NCBI RefSeq assembly: GCF_049243985.1
Contig: NC_135374.1
Span: forward strand, 55,177,934 to 55,241,933
Length of the DNA: 64,000 nucleotides
Direction: 5' to 3'
Source: Paroedura picta
Lineage: Eukaryota; Chordata; Lepidosauria; Squamata; Gekkonidae
How positions within the stretch are numbered: position 1 is the stretch's first letter; each line of letters opens with the position of its first letter. The notes under the pieces are model-generated. The model was given only the letters and a program-made list of their open reading frames with translations. It ran no database searches and was not told the DNA's origin. Positions 1 to 11,739 of this stretch are shown one piece after another. Both the position numbers and the translations under genes were made by a program.

Positions 1-1890
1 CACAGCTTTTCAAATATGTATATTTCTTCCCCATCACAGAAAATATCATCCTGGCCCATCCCCCCACCCCCACCCCGGTGGATCTATTAAGGCTCTAGAG
101 TCTTTCATCACCCCCATTTGAGGGTGTGTGTTTTTTTTTTTAATGCACCCAGACTGTACTAGATAGGTGATGGTAAAACTCATTTTTACTTGCTAAATAT
201 GGAGACTATTTGCAAGTTAAGCTAAGCCTGCTTCCTCTATTTATTTTAGGATGTTATTGCATTTAGTTATGTGCATAATAGAACTGCCTAAACTTTAAAG
301 TGACTGTTGTTGAATTGGTTTGTTTTTTTAAAAAACATCAAGCTATCAAAGCAGGAGAGGAGAAAAGGAGAAAATAAAATGGAAATATGGTCAAGACATT
401 TTTAAACTGACATGTGGTGCTACTGCCCTCTGGTGGCTTTTTGAGTACATTCCTTACATCAGCTCCTTTGTCCCTTTTTTCTATAAATAAAATATCACAT
501 CTAAAGTTCTTTTCTCAGAGCAAGCCTACAAGACATGTCATAGGCACACACAACTTAACCCTAACCCATCACACTCTGAAACAAAAATTATTTTTAGAAA
601 ATGGGATTTTTTTGCAATTCTAAATATGTATACTATAAGAATGCTACTCAAGAGTATTTAGTGGGACTCACTCCTAGGAAATATTTGATGGATGGCAATG
701 ACATTCTCTTAAGCTACATTTTCTCTACTGAATGGCACATTCTTTTGTATACCCTTGATTCTAGAATCCAATTACGTTGTATAGCTACAAAAGCCTTGGT
801 TTAGGTAGCTCTTGCTAATAATGAGAAGATGAGTGTAACGGAATTAGGTTGCAACCTGATACACACAACAATAAGTCCCATTGACTTCACAGGGACTTCT
901 AACATCTTTAAGATGGGGCTGGTTAGTTCAGTCAATGAGTAATGTGTGTGATGAGTAATGTGTGCCCTTTCTGCTAGTGCTTATGTGCCACAATCCAAGA
1001 GTTTTATGCATGCAAGGAAACCACACACAGAACTGGGGATTTCCCTATAATTTTTCATCATTGAGTTCCCACATCTCATGTGTCAAGGCAATGTTATAAC
1101 AAACCTTTAAACAAGTAGGGTATACTAGGGGATATGCAGTCTTGTACTAATCATTATGAAAGTTTCCCATTAAATCAAAATTATTTCCTATTTCTAGAAT
1201 CAATGGAAGCCTCCTAATCTAACATTTTGGCATTTTCCGGATAGCAAGAGTGGAAAGAGCAGCAAATAAGCGGTGGCAGGATCACCTGCAGTCATAGGCA
1301 TGAAAGCAACCTTGCTCAACTAGAACTGTTCCTTCGAAACTGAATCGTATGGATTGGGTGCTCCCCCCCCCCCCCATGCTTGCCATTTCCGGTTTCTGTC
1401 AGTAACTGTATTTCTTTACTGACACAAAGAAGGTTTGTGTCCTAGTTACCTGAGCTGTTCTGTTATCTGGGGCTCCAGGGAAACTGTTTGACTTGCATTG
1501 TCAGTGGTCAGACCCTCCTCACTTTGAGGGGCAGTGTTCCTACAAACACCCTTTGTCAACTTTTATTGCACCCTGCCATTATATTGCTCTCCAATCATAT
1601 CCCTGTGCTGGAAATGTATGTCAGTTTCATCAAGGCTGGACAGCAAAATCTCTACTCACCAGCCAGATGGCATACTTTCCAGGAGCAGCCTGGATTCCTC
1701 AGGTGACATTATTATGGGTACTTAACCACTGACTTTTCTGTCCCTGATATAGAAAAAATGTCCATCTGCAGGTCAATGGCACACCTGAGGAAGTTACTAA
1801 TCTTGTCATCCATTAAATGCTTATTCCTTCCTGCCACAACTACAGAACTCCATTAGTCATGATTGACATACCTACTGCACCCAGTCCATT
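1..1890. other. intergenic sequence, nothing recognised
   Basis: AT-rich sequence with short open frames only. A run of 13 C lies at 1363-1375. I see no coding exon, RNA gene or recognisable repeat family here. Confidence 0.5.
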
Positions 1891-1892
1891 TG

Positions 1893-2177
1893 TCATCCTC
1901 TAATGTGGCGCAGAGTGGTAAGGCAGCCGTCTGAAAGCTTTGCCCATGAGGCTGGGAGTTCAATCCCAGCAGCCGGCTCAAGGTTGACTCAGCCTTCCAT
2001 CCTTCCGAGGTCGGTAAAATGAGTACCCAGCTTGCTGGGGGGTAAACGGTAATGACTGGGGAAGGCACTGGCAAACCACCCCGTATTGAGTCTGCCAAGA
2101 AAACGCTAGAGGGCGTCACCCCAAGGGTCAGACATGACTCGGTGCTTGCACAGGGGACACCTTTACCTTTACCTTTT
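1893..2177 (+). repeat. Sauria-type tRNA-derived SINE, copy 1
   Basis: The head has tRNA-like promoter boxes (GGGAGTTCAATCCC is the B-box region). The body is the conserved Sauria SINE core (GGTAAAATGAGTACCCAGC), and the tail ends in repeated CTTTACC. The family is specific to squamates and is thought to use RTE/BovB machinery through a shared 3' tail (established knowledge). The copy is very similar to the one immediately downstream, with only a few differences, so both look young. Confidence 0.85.
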
Positions 2178-2190
2178 AATCCCAGGGTTA

Positions 2191-2466
2191 CAGAGCTTCT
2201 TGTGGCACAGAGTGGTAAGGCAGCCGTCTGACAGCTTTGCCCATGAGGCTGGGAGTTCAATCCCAGCAGCCGGCTCAAGGTTGATTCAGCCTTCCATCCT
2301 TCCGAGGTCGGTAAAATGAGTACCCAGCTTGCTGGGGGGTAAACGGTAATGACTGGGGAAGGCACTGGCAAACCACCCCGTATTGAGTCTGCCAAGAAAA
2401 CGCTAGAGGGCGTCACCCCAAGGGTCAGACATGACTCGGTGCTTGCACAGGGGATACCTTTACCTT
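2191..2466 (+). repeat. Sauria-type tRNA-derived SINE, copy 2
   Basis: Second near-identical copy, directly behind the tail of copy 1. The motif AATCCCAGGGT occurs just before its head (from about 2179) and again just after its tail (from about 2466), consistent with a target duplication. This suggests a separate insertion next to the A/T-rich tail of copy 1 rather than simple tandem duplication. Confidence 0.85.
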
Positions 2467-2479
2467 AATCCCAGGGTCA

Positions 2480-4330
2480 TCAAGGCATTTCCATTTTTGG
2501 TCTAATTCAGGTGATGTAAAACAAAAAGGGAACACAACACAACCTGAGAAAACCAGCCAGGAACCCAAACCACTAGGGACTGGTGATTTGGTTCAGCTAA
2601 ACTGAAAAGTGCTGATTTGGGTACTTTCTGGATCTAACCCATCCCTGCTATTTAAACAGGCCAGACTGGCCAATTTAAAGACAAGGGGAGGAAGAACCCA
2701 CTAAGCAGCTTGGAAGGAAGGCATTTAAAGGGCCCACCAAGCAGCCTTTTAAATGCCTCCCTTGCTTTCTCAGGCAGAGAGTGCTGAGAAAAAGAGACCA
2801 AGAGTTTGTTCCCAAAGAGAGCAGGCTCCTGAGACACATCGACAATGGGGATGGGGTGGCCATCCTTGCTTTCCCCAAGAGTTTGAGAGCCATCTGTCAG
2901 TGGGGATTTGGGAAAAGCAAGGGTGGGAAGGATGAGTCTGCTGCTTCTTAGTGAGGTAAAGAAGACCATTGCTTGAAAAAGCAAGGAGAAAGCATTTAAA
3001 GGGTGCAGCACACAAAACAGCTGATAATGATAGGCACACCTGTGAGGATTGGGGAAGCAATTGAAGTGCTCACCATGCCTGTCATTATCTGCTGTTTGGC
3101 AGGTGCTCTTCCCCCCCCCCCCTCAGACAGAAGAGATGTTCTCCACTGCCTGGGAAGGGGGGATCATTTGCATTGCGTACAGGGGGAAAAAACACTCAGG
3201 GCAATCACAGGTATTATCTCTGTCCTGGTAAAGCTCTAGAACATCATTCCATGTTTTGTCCACACTTGGCAACAATATCATCTACTTTCTTGGTTTCTTT
3301 ATTATCCACATGAAATCTCATTAAGCCCATTGTTCTACAGGCTACAGCGCCTAACCTTAGCCTCCAGAAACTAATCTGTCAGAGCCCTTCTCTATGTGCG
3401 TGTTTTTGTAGCTTGTGTGCTCTTCATCCTCTCTAAAAATGCTGTCCATTTCTTCTTGGACTTACACATCACAAAGGTCTTACTTGTCTTTCCCCCAAAT
3501 GCACCATCTCTCCTCTGTTTTACCTCTAATGTGAATGCTAAACTTAATTGGTTGGTGAGTGTGCTAGATAGGCCTTGCAGATAGGGAGTCACAAAGGCTA
3601 CTGGTAGTCAGGTTATCAGGCTCACTATTTCTTGAACCTTACTAAACTGTGCCACCGTTAGGCATTTATGCTCATCAGGCTAAACATTTTCTGATCAGTG
3701 GTTTTTATCAGGGAGATATAAAAGTATTGTCTTGGCAGATAGATTGTGCAAACTTTGACCATATGTGCCTGATTCCATATCTCACATTTTACTGCACTGC
3801 CTGCCACTCTCCAAATGATGTCACCAAATGATTGACCCAACCCTGGTTGACTCCATGCAGTTTTTCATAAGGGAATTCAATTTTTATTAGCATATAAGCT
3901 TCCTACTTTAACTGAGAAGGTGGGTGATTTTTTGGACACAGTTCTTTAACACAAAACTCCTATTTGTAAGGAATGTTAAGTCTCTTATGCTCCTTCAGAA
4001 TGATTTCTGTATTAAGAAATGTAGCTGTATTTAGCTAACCTTACTAGAACATAGCCATGCAGACCTGAGCATGCTGGTCCTAAGCCCAAGTAAATGAGCA
4101 AAAATTTTGCCAAGAAAATCCTATGGTACAGCTCTCAAATTATTTCAATATGGTGCTCAATGGCGAGCCCCTCAGGCCAGAAGGTACCCAACAAGTGACT
4201 AGGGAAGAGCAAGGATATGCAGCAAGTAGCCCTGGATTTTGTGATGTGCTTAGAGCAAATCTAGCAGGAACCTCATGATGTTGCCAATGATACACTAAAT
4301 AGTAACATAATGCTAAAGGACTGACTCAAG
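2480..4330. other. intergenic sequence, unclassified
   Basis: Contains a GC-richer stretch at 2640-3200 with repeated ATTTAAAGG-like motifs and a 12-C run at 3111-3122. It may be an old repeat, but I do not recognise the family. The short open frames on both strands show no family resemblance. Confidence 0.4.
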
Positions 4331-4339
4331 GAAAATTGG

Positions 4340-4720
4340 AAATTGTCAAAATTGTCATTTGCATTCTGGTGTTGGAGAAGACTTCTACAGGTTCCATGGA
4401 CAGCAAAAACCATAAACAAGGAAATACAACAGCACATAAAGTCTGATATATCATTGGCAAGCAAAATCACAAAACTCTGGCTCACTTATTTGGCCATATC
4501 ATGCAGTCCAATTAAGTGGAGAAAGCAATTATGTTAGGATTGGTCAGTGGTAAAAGGAAACCAGGCCCACAAAGAACATGATGGTTAGATACTATCAAAA
4601 TGGACACCGGCCAGAATATTAGACAACTAAAAGAAGCAGTGTAAGATTGGAAATTGTGGCAACAGTTGAACCATATGATCATCAAGTGTCAGACTCAACT
4701 GCATGACTAAATATCATCAT
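4340..4720 (+). mobile_element. old RTE/BovB-like LINE 3' fragment
   Basis: The frame from about 4343 reads a degraded version of the conserved C-terminal segment of RTE/BovB reverse transcriptases. FWCWRRLLQVPWTAK matches the family consensus [14 protein letters not shown], which is also seen in the younger copy at 50.3-51.7 kb. The downstream sequence follows the expected order (LEGK-, FGHL-like motifs, much decayed) and ends near an ATCATC tail. It is much more diverged than the other BovB copies in this window. Confidence 0.6.
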
Positions 4721-4874
4721 TATACACCTTACTAGTAATTAATTTTCAACTCCTTTTATAAATGTTTACTAAATGTATACCCTATTTTTAATTTGTTAGA
4801 CCTACTGTCCTAGGTCTAGGCCCCCTACTATTATTTTAAATATTTGTTTTATTTTTAAGTTGAATACCCCTGAC

Positions 4875-4889
4875 TGTTAGTGTTATTAT
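4875..4889 (+). repeat. target site duplication, left copy
   Basis: TGTTAGTGTTATTAT, repeated exactly at 5580-5594. The pair brackets the inverted-repeat element at 4890-5579. Confidence 0.85.
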
Positions 4890-5579
4890 CTAGGAACCTA
4901 AAAGGTTGAGCAGCAGCAGGATATTTTAAATATTAAAATATGAATATTTATTTCAACTCATGTGTACATATAATATTTTAAAACATCACACAGTATTGCA
5001 CAAATCCAAAACATTTTGACACATGGGTGAATGACAAAAGACGAAAAAAAACAAACATACTTCAACCCCTTTTGGAGTATTTTTCAGTAATCTAATATTT
5101 AAATACACTTATTTGATGCCATTTGATGAGACGCCTGAGAATGCACTCAGGCTGAGAGAGGGCTTCAATAAGGGTGGCACTTTGAAGAATAAATGTTTTA
5201 ACTGAGGGGCTCAAGAAGATATATTTGGACACATTTTATAAGTGTGGGAGCCTCTTCATTCATATTTTTACCACCTTAGAGTCCCCCTTATTACATCATA
5301 TGAGTGTATTTAAATATTCAATCACAGAAGAAGACCCCAGGAGGCGTTGAAACGTGTTTGGGGTTTTGATTTTTTTGTCATTCATCCATGTGTCAATCTG
5401 CTTTGAATTTGTGCAGTAGTGCTTGATTAATGTTGATGTTTTAAAATTTTATATGTGCACATGAATTGAAATAAATATTCTTATTTTAATATTTAATGTA
5501 TTCTGTTGCTGTTCAACCTTTTAGGTTCATAGCTTCTGCATACAGGTTGAGTTACTTTGTCCCCTCTTTTGTTGTTTCA
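4890..5579. mobile_element. inverted-repeat element, Penelope-like tail, 15-bp TSD
   Basis: The left arm begins CTAGGAACCTAAAAGGTTGA at 4890. The right arm is its inverted complement and ends at about 5532 (TCAACCTTTTAGGTTCATAG). The two arms stay alignable for roughly 160-200 bp, so the element is a large fold-back. It is enclosed by a perfect 15-bp direct repeat (4875-4889 and 5580-5594), which marks it as one insertion. The inner right arm carries GAGGCGTTGAAACGTG, which resembles the GGCGAAACGCG motif common in Penelope-like 3' ends; that family call is inference. There is no coding capacity. Confidence 0.6.
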
Positions 5580-5594
5580 TGTTAGTGTTATTAT
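5580..5594 (+). repeat. target site duplication, right copy
   Basis: Exact copy of 4875-4889 (TGTTAGTGTTATTAT), 48 bp beyond the end of the right inverted arm. Confidence 0.85.
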
Positions 5595-5973
5595 GCCTTT
5601 AAAGATCTGAAATTGGAAAGTTCAATAGATTGGACAACATCCAAGAGGCTCAAACACAATTTAACTCAGATCTCACATAGAAATTTCAAAAAAAATATGA
5701 AACAAGATTATAAAGGAATTAACCTTGCACATTCAGGAACAAATTCTTTCAGACACACCACATGAAATCTTTTATCTTCTACCCAAAATAGACATACCTG
5801 GCAACCCAGGATGCATTACTGTCTTAATTTATTTTTGAATTTATAGGCCAGTCCTCTCCAGGCGATTACTATGGTGGTATCTTGACACACTGAATCTCTT
5901 CTAAGACCCTTTGCCATCAGTGCTCCTAGTTATGTGAGCAACACAGACTTTTTGAGGAAAATACCAACTTTGA

Positions 5974-6231
5974 GCCTCTTATGGCACAGGGTGGTAAGGC
6001 AGCCGACATGCTGTCTGAAGCTCTGACCCCCTGGGAGTTCGATCCCAGCAGCTGGCTCAAGGTTGACTCAGCCTTCCATCCTTCCGAGGTCAGTAAAATG
6101 AGTACCCAGCTTGCTGGAGAAGGGAATGGCAAACCACCCCGTATTGAGTCTGCCAAGAAAACGCTAGAGAGCGTCACCCCAAGGGTCAGACATGACTCGG
6201 TGCTTGCACATGGGATACCTTTACCTTTACC
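5974..6231 (+). repeat. Sauria-type SINE, copy 3, 12-bp TSD
   Basis: tRNA-like head, Sauria core and CTTTACC tail as in the copies at 1.9-2.5 kb, but with an internal deletion (the GGGTAAACGGTAATGACT part is missing). It is flanked by the perfect direct repeat TACCAACTTTGA at 5962-5973 and 6232-6243, which fixes the element ends. Confidence 0.9.
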
Positions 6232-6419
6232 TACCAACTTTGAACAGCCTTCCAGAGCATTCTAATTTAGCCAATCGGGTTATGCAATATTTTTTACTCA
6301 GTTTTTTTGTTTTTAACTCAAGTGTACTGGATCTGAAAAATGTGGAGCTCATTGCACCATGTAACACAGGAGATCCTCCTCGCTTGTTTTGAGTCTGAAA
6401 TAAGCCAGTTTACAGAAGA

Positions 6420-6595
6420 AACTAGCTCCAGGAGTTGCTGCAGAGGAATTTCAGAAGCATACAAGAATGGGAGATCACTGAATTACAAGTTATTTCAACA
6501 CTTAGGATCATGCTAAATCATTTCTTTCTCCAGAATTAAATTTTGTTGGTGTTAAAGGTGCCACTGGCCTCAAACTTTGTTCTCTGCTTGTTAGT
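6420..6595 (+). mobile_element. Penelope-like element 3' fragment
   Basis: Contains the end of the GIY-YIG region in degraded form. The common Penelope tail follows (TTGTTGGTGTTAAAGGTGCC, then CTCAAACTTTGTTCT). The same tail follows a recognisable endonuclease remnant at 23.3-24.4 kb, which justifies the family call. Confidence 0.6.
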
Positions 6596-6784
6596 ATGTG
6601 AGTTAAATAGTGGAGTATTTACCTCCCTCTCACTCTATGTCTCTGTCCTTCTCTGTTATTTCAGTTTCTTTCAAAATCTTGTTTTCATTATGAATTCTTC
6701 TTTATTTTCTGTTTAGGTGTGTTATTAGATAAGAAGATGAAAATGCCTAGTTCCTCACTGTCCCTTTTTCTTCAAAGAATGTCT

Positions 6785-8822
6785 TTGAGTCCAACTGTAT
6801 TGGTCCTCCAACTTATAGTTGTAGGCTTATAGTTCTGGGAGACTTCAGCATTCATGCCAATTCACTGTCCTCTGGTTCAGGTTTGGACATGGTCTCGAGC
6901 ATGGCAACACTAGGGTTCTCCCAGTTTGTTACTGGCCCCACCCATCAGGCTGGCCACACTCTCAATTTAATCTTTGATGCTAGAGTAGAGGTGGGTCTGA
7001 TGATGACTGAGGTTTGCCCATGGTCAGACCACCACAACTTGAAGGCCCAGCTTTGGGTACCAGCCCCTTTCTGTTCTGGCGGCAGGCATATTTTGGCCCA
7101 CCCATAGAGACTTATGTATCCAGATGGATTCCTGTCCGCCTTGGTTGCTCAAGATAGGAGGCCCTCTGAAGGAAACCGTCAACCTCTCCCTGTCTTTGGG
7201 GGAGTTCCCAGAGTTGCTGAAGGGTGTGGTGGTCCAACCATTACTGAAAAGGCTATTGCTGGATCAGCGGGACCCAATGAGCTACAGCCTGGTCTCACTT
7301 TTTGTGTTTATGGGAAAGATAGTTGAAAGGATAGCAGTGAGCCAGCTCCTGACATTGTTGGAGGAAACTTAGGCACTCATTCTATACCAGTCAGGCTTCC
7401 ATCCTGGACATCGGGTGGAGATGGTGCTGGTCGCCTCAATGGATGATCTGTGGCCTCAGCTGGATAGAGACAGTCTGGCTGTCCTCATGATGCTAAATCT
7501 GTCAGCCACAGTTGATGTGGTCAACCATGAGTTGTTAGCTCACTGCTTTGCTGGGGCCGGGGTATGGGGTACAGCCCTTCAATGGCTTCTTTCACTGGAA
7601 ATGGACACAGAGGGTTGCGGTGAGAGAAGAAGGGAAGAGCTATCATGCTCCTTTCATCTCCTCTATGGGATTCTGCAAGGGACAATTCCCTCCCCCACTT
7701 TGTTTAACATCTACATGCGCCCTGTGGGACAGCTGGTCCAGAGTTATGGCTGGGTTGTCACCAATATGCTGATGACACCAGCTATCTATCACCTCATGGA
7801 TGTTCTATCTATCACCTCATGGATGACCGCTGAAACTCCCCCCCGAAGTCATTCTCCAGATGTTTGGAAGCACTGGATGTATGGTTAGAACAGAGTCACC
7901 TGAAATTCACCTCTCCAAATGGAGGTCCTGTGACTAGGTGGGAATTGGACAGATGCATCTACCCACCTTGGCCAGGGTTCAACTTAACATAACAGCATCT
8001 TCAAGGAACCAGGGAATGATTCTGGATTTCCTCTTTATCTATGGAAGCCCAAGTCACTCAGCATTCTTCCATCTTTGCCAGGCATGGATACTAGCACCAT
8101 ATCTATCTCTGGTTCACTTGACCACAGTAATTCATGCAATGGTCACCTCCAGAGTTACTCTATGTGGGTTTAACATTGTTCTTGACCCAGAAATTTCAGC
8201 AGGTGCAGAATGCAGGTGCTAGGGTCCTCACAGGTACATCTTGGAGGGTCCATATCCACCCTGTGCTAAGGCAGCTGCATTGGTTGCCAGTCAAGGCCCA
8301 GATCAAGTTCAGTGTTTTGGTATTAACCTTTAAGACCACTTATCGGAGGGAAGGCTTACCTCCTTTGCTGTGCAGGCATGAATTTACTGGAGATCACTGG
8401 CCCAAGGGAAGTTTGCCTGGCCTCCACCTGGGCCAGGGCCTTTTTGTTCCAGGTCCCAACCTGCTGGAATGAGCTCCCAGGACAACTGAAGGCCCTGATG
8501 GAGCTCTCGTAGTCCCACAGGGCCTGCAAGATAGAGCTTTTACACCAGGTCTGTGGTTGAGGCCAGGGCTGTTAAAATGTGGGCTCTTCCTTCTGAGGAA
8601 ATAAGATCTGGTTATTCCCTATTAACCCGCCAAGGCATTTTTTATGAGGCTAGGGATGGGGTTTTATTCCACGGTCAATTCTTGTATTGTTAGGATCTTT
8701 TTTATGTTTATGGGGATTTTACTGTGTGGATCTACCTATCGTTACCCACCATGAGCCAGTTACGGGGTTAGCAGGATATAAATTAAATTATGAATAAATA
8801 AATAAATAAACAAACAAACAAG
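6785..8822 (+). mobile_element. L2-clade LINE, degraded, 5' truncated
   Basis: Successive broken frames follow the order of an L2 element. The end of the endonuclease domain lies at about 6830-7080 (GLDMVSSMATLGFSQFVTGP, ending SDHH). The reverse transcriptase core follows at 7380-7890 (QSGFHPGHRVEMVLVAS; MMLNLSATVDVVNHELL, a decayed form of LLDLSAAFDTVDH, in which the catalytic F/Y-D pattern is damaged). The C-terminal block lies at about 8190-8500 (VQNAGARVLTG, LRQLHWLPVKAQIKF). The element ends in an AAAT/AAAC tail near 8822. Several stops and frameshifts make it inactive. A short tandem duplication of TATCTATCACCTCATGGATG lies at about 7782-7825. Confidence 0.85.
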
Positions 8823-8829
8823 CATGATT

Positions 8830-11700
8830 TACCATCAAACATTGATTGGGGCAGTCACTTTAGTAATCACATTATTGCTCACTGTCATTTGGAGCACTGT
8901 GAGAGGAGATGGGGGGGGGGCTTCTGCCTTCCTTCCAGTGTCATTTTCCATAGTGGATATGGCAGCAGGGGAACTTGCCCCTTCTTAAAATTTCTTCAGT
9001 CACATGATCCCAGGACAGGTGAAGTCCAAAGAAGGAGAAAACAGGACACAGCACTATGGTAAACAGCATGGAAGTGAAGGCAGAAACTTCAGGGATTGCC
9101 CCAAATCTACCAGAAGCCCCTTCTCCCTTTTGCTGCCCTCCAATCCACACTGAGAAGCAGAGCAGATTTTAAGGTAAATCTCCCCATAAATTTGTGACTG
9201 TGAGTCAGGTCATGAGAGTCCTGGCTTGACTTGTGTCACATGTTATATATAGGGAGTCATTAACTGTGGGGTAAGGGAGTGTGAAATTTGGGTCTGTAGC
9301 TGGAAAGGCAACATTAGGTACAAAACTGAACACTAAGTTTGGCACTTTAAAACAACAAATGCAGGGGAATACACTAGCGCAGAAAAGGTCAGGATCTCTA
9401 TTAACCTCATTCTCATTGCAATAACAAACTCCTATCAGCCGTGGCTACACAGCTTGTCCATCTCAGTATTTGTAGATAAGATGTTTACACACACACAAAC
9501 ACACACAAGGACAAAAATAGGAATGCTTTGAAGCATTAAAAAAATTCTTGAATAACTTTAGAAAGTTATGCCTTTTGCAGCTTATTTTTCTTAGTATAAC
9601 CTAATAAAGTTCAAAGGAAAAATAAAATGAGAATCAGCAAATACTGATATAATTTTATGCAGGTTTATCTGGTCACTGGCTGGGTCAGGCTTGGATAAAA
9701 TAGCTGTCTGTGGGTGAATCACACATTTCAAAGACATTTTCTAGAATCCATGTCTCCCAAGTACATGCCAGCCCAGTTTGGATTTGGCCTATGGTGCATA
9801 GGGAAATGATGCTTAAAGTCCTCCTTTACCATTTTTCCAAACTAAAAAGCCTCTGGAGAACTACTCGTTGCCTTAATGTAGAAACTTATTCACAGCTTTC
9901 AGTACATATACATTGTGTGGTAAATAGGAGCTCCCTAGGACTATTGGGAAAATGGTATCCTTTTCTTGTCCACTACAATTCTGATCCAAAGTGGACCTGG
10001 GCATACCTAGGAGACACAGAAGTCTGTTACACATTTTAATGTATACATTTGTTCTGAACAGCTGCTTGATGCAATTAAAAAGCAAAATAAATGGCTCACC
10101 TTCAGATTAAAGGTTTTTGTGATCAGGTAGAAATCCTGATAGATTGCGTTTTTGAGCCAATGTCTTTGAAGAGTTCATTTAACTTTAATAAATAAATGGT
10201 AGGAAATGTTCAGCCGTAGCGGTTTTGGGAGAAGCTGCAACTGTTTTTCAAGTGGCTTTAAAAGGCAAAATAGCCTTATGTCAGACATAAGCAACTCAAA
10301 TCTTTCAGATACTTAAAAAAAATAAAATGGATTGAAGTTGAACTCCTATAGCTAAAGGCAATTTCAGATGAAAAAGCATACATGAACATCTCTTTTATGG
10401 CTGATTCAGGAAAGGAGAGAATGACAGAATGCATCTTTCTGTTGGAATCTGTTTTTTTTTTAAGTTGATATATATAAATTAAGTACCCAATTCCACGAAG
10501 ACCCATGTGACTTATGTAAACACAGTGGGACACTTGTTTTTACTCTCACATTACTTGAATTCGAATTAATTTCAAGGTATAAGAATTTGCAGCTGTAAAT
10601 TGTGTTGGAATTCATACTTAACAGAATTTTGTATCTGCCAGTCTGCATTTATGATGAGTAAAAATGAAAGTCAGTTAAATGTCTCAGATAAAAGGGAATT
10701 TTGTGTGTGAACAATCTCCAAAAATGATTATTTCAGAGATTAATCATGCACTCATGGCTTTTTTAAAACACACCGCCCCCCCCCCAAAAAAGCCAGACTA
10801 TCCCTATAAATATTAGGTTATCGCTTTTCACTTGACTAGCCAGTTTTAGATCTAGAATAATGATGACTTTTGGTAATATCCAGCAGAGTTCTTCTTATGA
10901 TGAATTCATTGTTTACAAAATAAAATATTTATAGCTGTCTCTCATATTCCAAGGAGATTTACAATAATTGCAATAATGATAATATTAGAATAAATAACAG
11001 TGATATGATCTATTCTTCAAGTGGATTAGGATCTTACACAGTTTGAAGCTCAGTGAAAGTCAAAGATAAGCATTAGAACTGGAGAATTGGGATGAACAAC
11101 ATAAAACTGCTGGAACAAAGGTAAAATGTGAAAGAGTAACAGAACAAACAAGGAAGGAGCAGGGATAGAAAACCTTGCATAGCGGCATTGACTTGCAGGC
11201 CCAGGACTGAGAAAGTTAGAAACACAAGGAGGAAAGGTGAAGTGAGTAAAGCAATTAAAACTTATGCTGCAAGACTTTAGTTAAATTTGATGGCATTCGA
11301 ATTCCAAAACTCAGGGAATTTCAGCACCCTTTAAATGTAGCATCATGCCAGTCAAATGCAAGCTGAATATTCCAGCCCCTTCACATGATGTTGCCTACAT
11401 CCAGTGACTGGCCCACTGACTGCTTGCTACATCCCCCATTTTAAAGCGCTTCTCTGGGAATCCCAAAAAGTGGATTCACCACCCTAAAAAGCGCTAGTGA
11501 CCGGAGAGCAACCAGCAGGCAACCAGCAGAAGGAAGGTATGGAGACTCAAATACGCTAAAGTCATCTGCAACATCCCACCCTTCCTCCCGCCTCCCTCTC
11601 CCTTGTTCCCGGGGCTGAGAATTACTTCTTTAAAAATGGTAAACTTCCTGGAACATTCTGGAGCAACAAATAGGCAGACACATGTGTAGATGATGCCAGG
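8830..11700. other. intergenic sequence, nothing recognised
   Basis: AT-rich sequence with 10-base G and C runs at 8911 and 10776. Only short chance frames were seen. A weak SINE/LINE-tail-like piece may lie around 10905-11010. Confidence 0.4.
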
Positions 11701-11739
11701 AATAAAAAAAATTGGAGGACTGCAATCTGGATTTTCAGA

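Noticed and set aside
1853-2416. 187-codon minus-strand frame
   Set aside because: It runs through the two tandem Sauria SINEs and repeats the same peptide twice; a repeat artefact.
1893-2466. tRNA genes at SINE heads
   Set aside because: Promoter boxes are present but no full cloverleaf follows; the SINE body continues instead.
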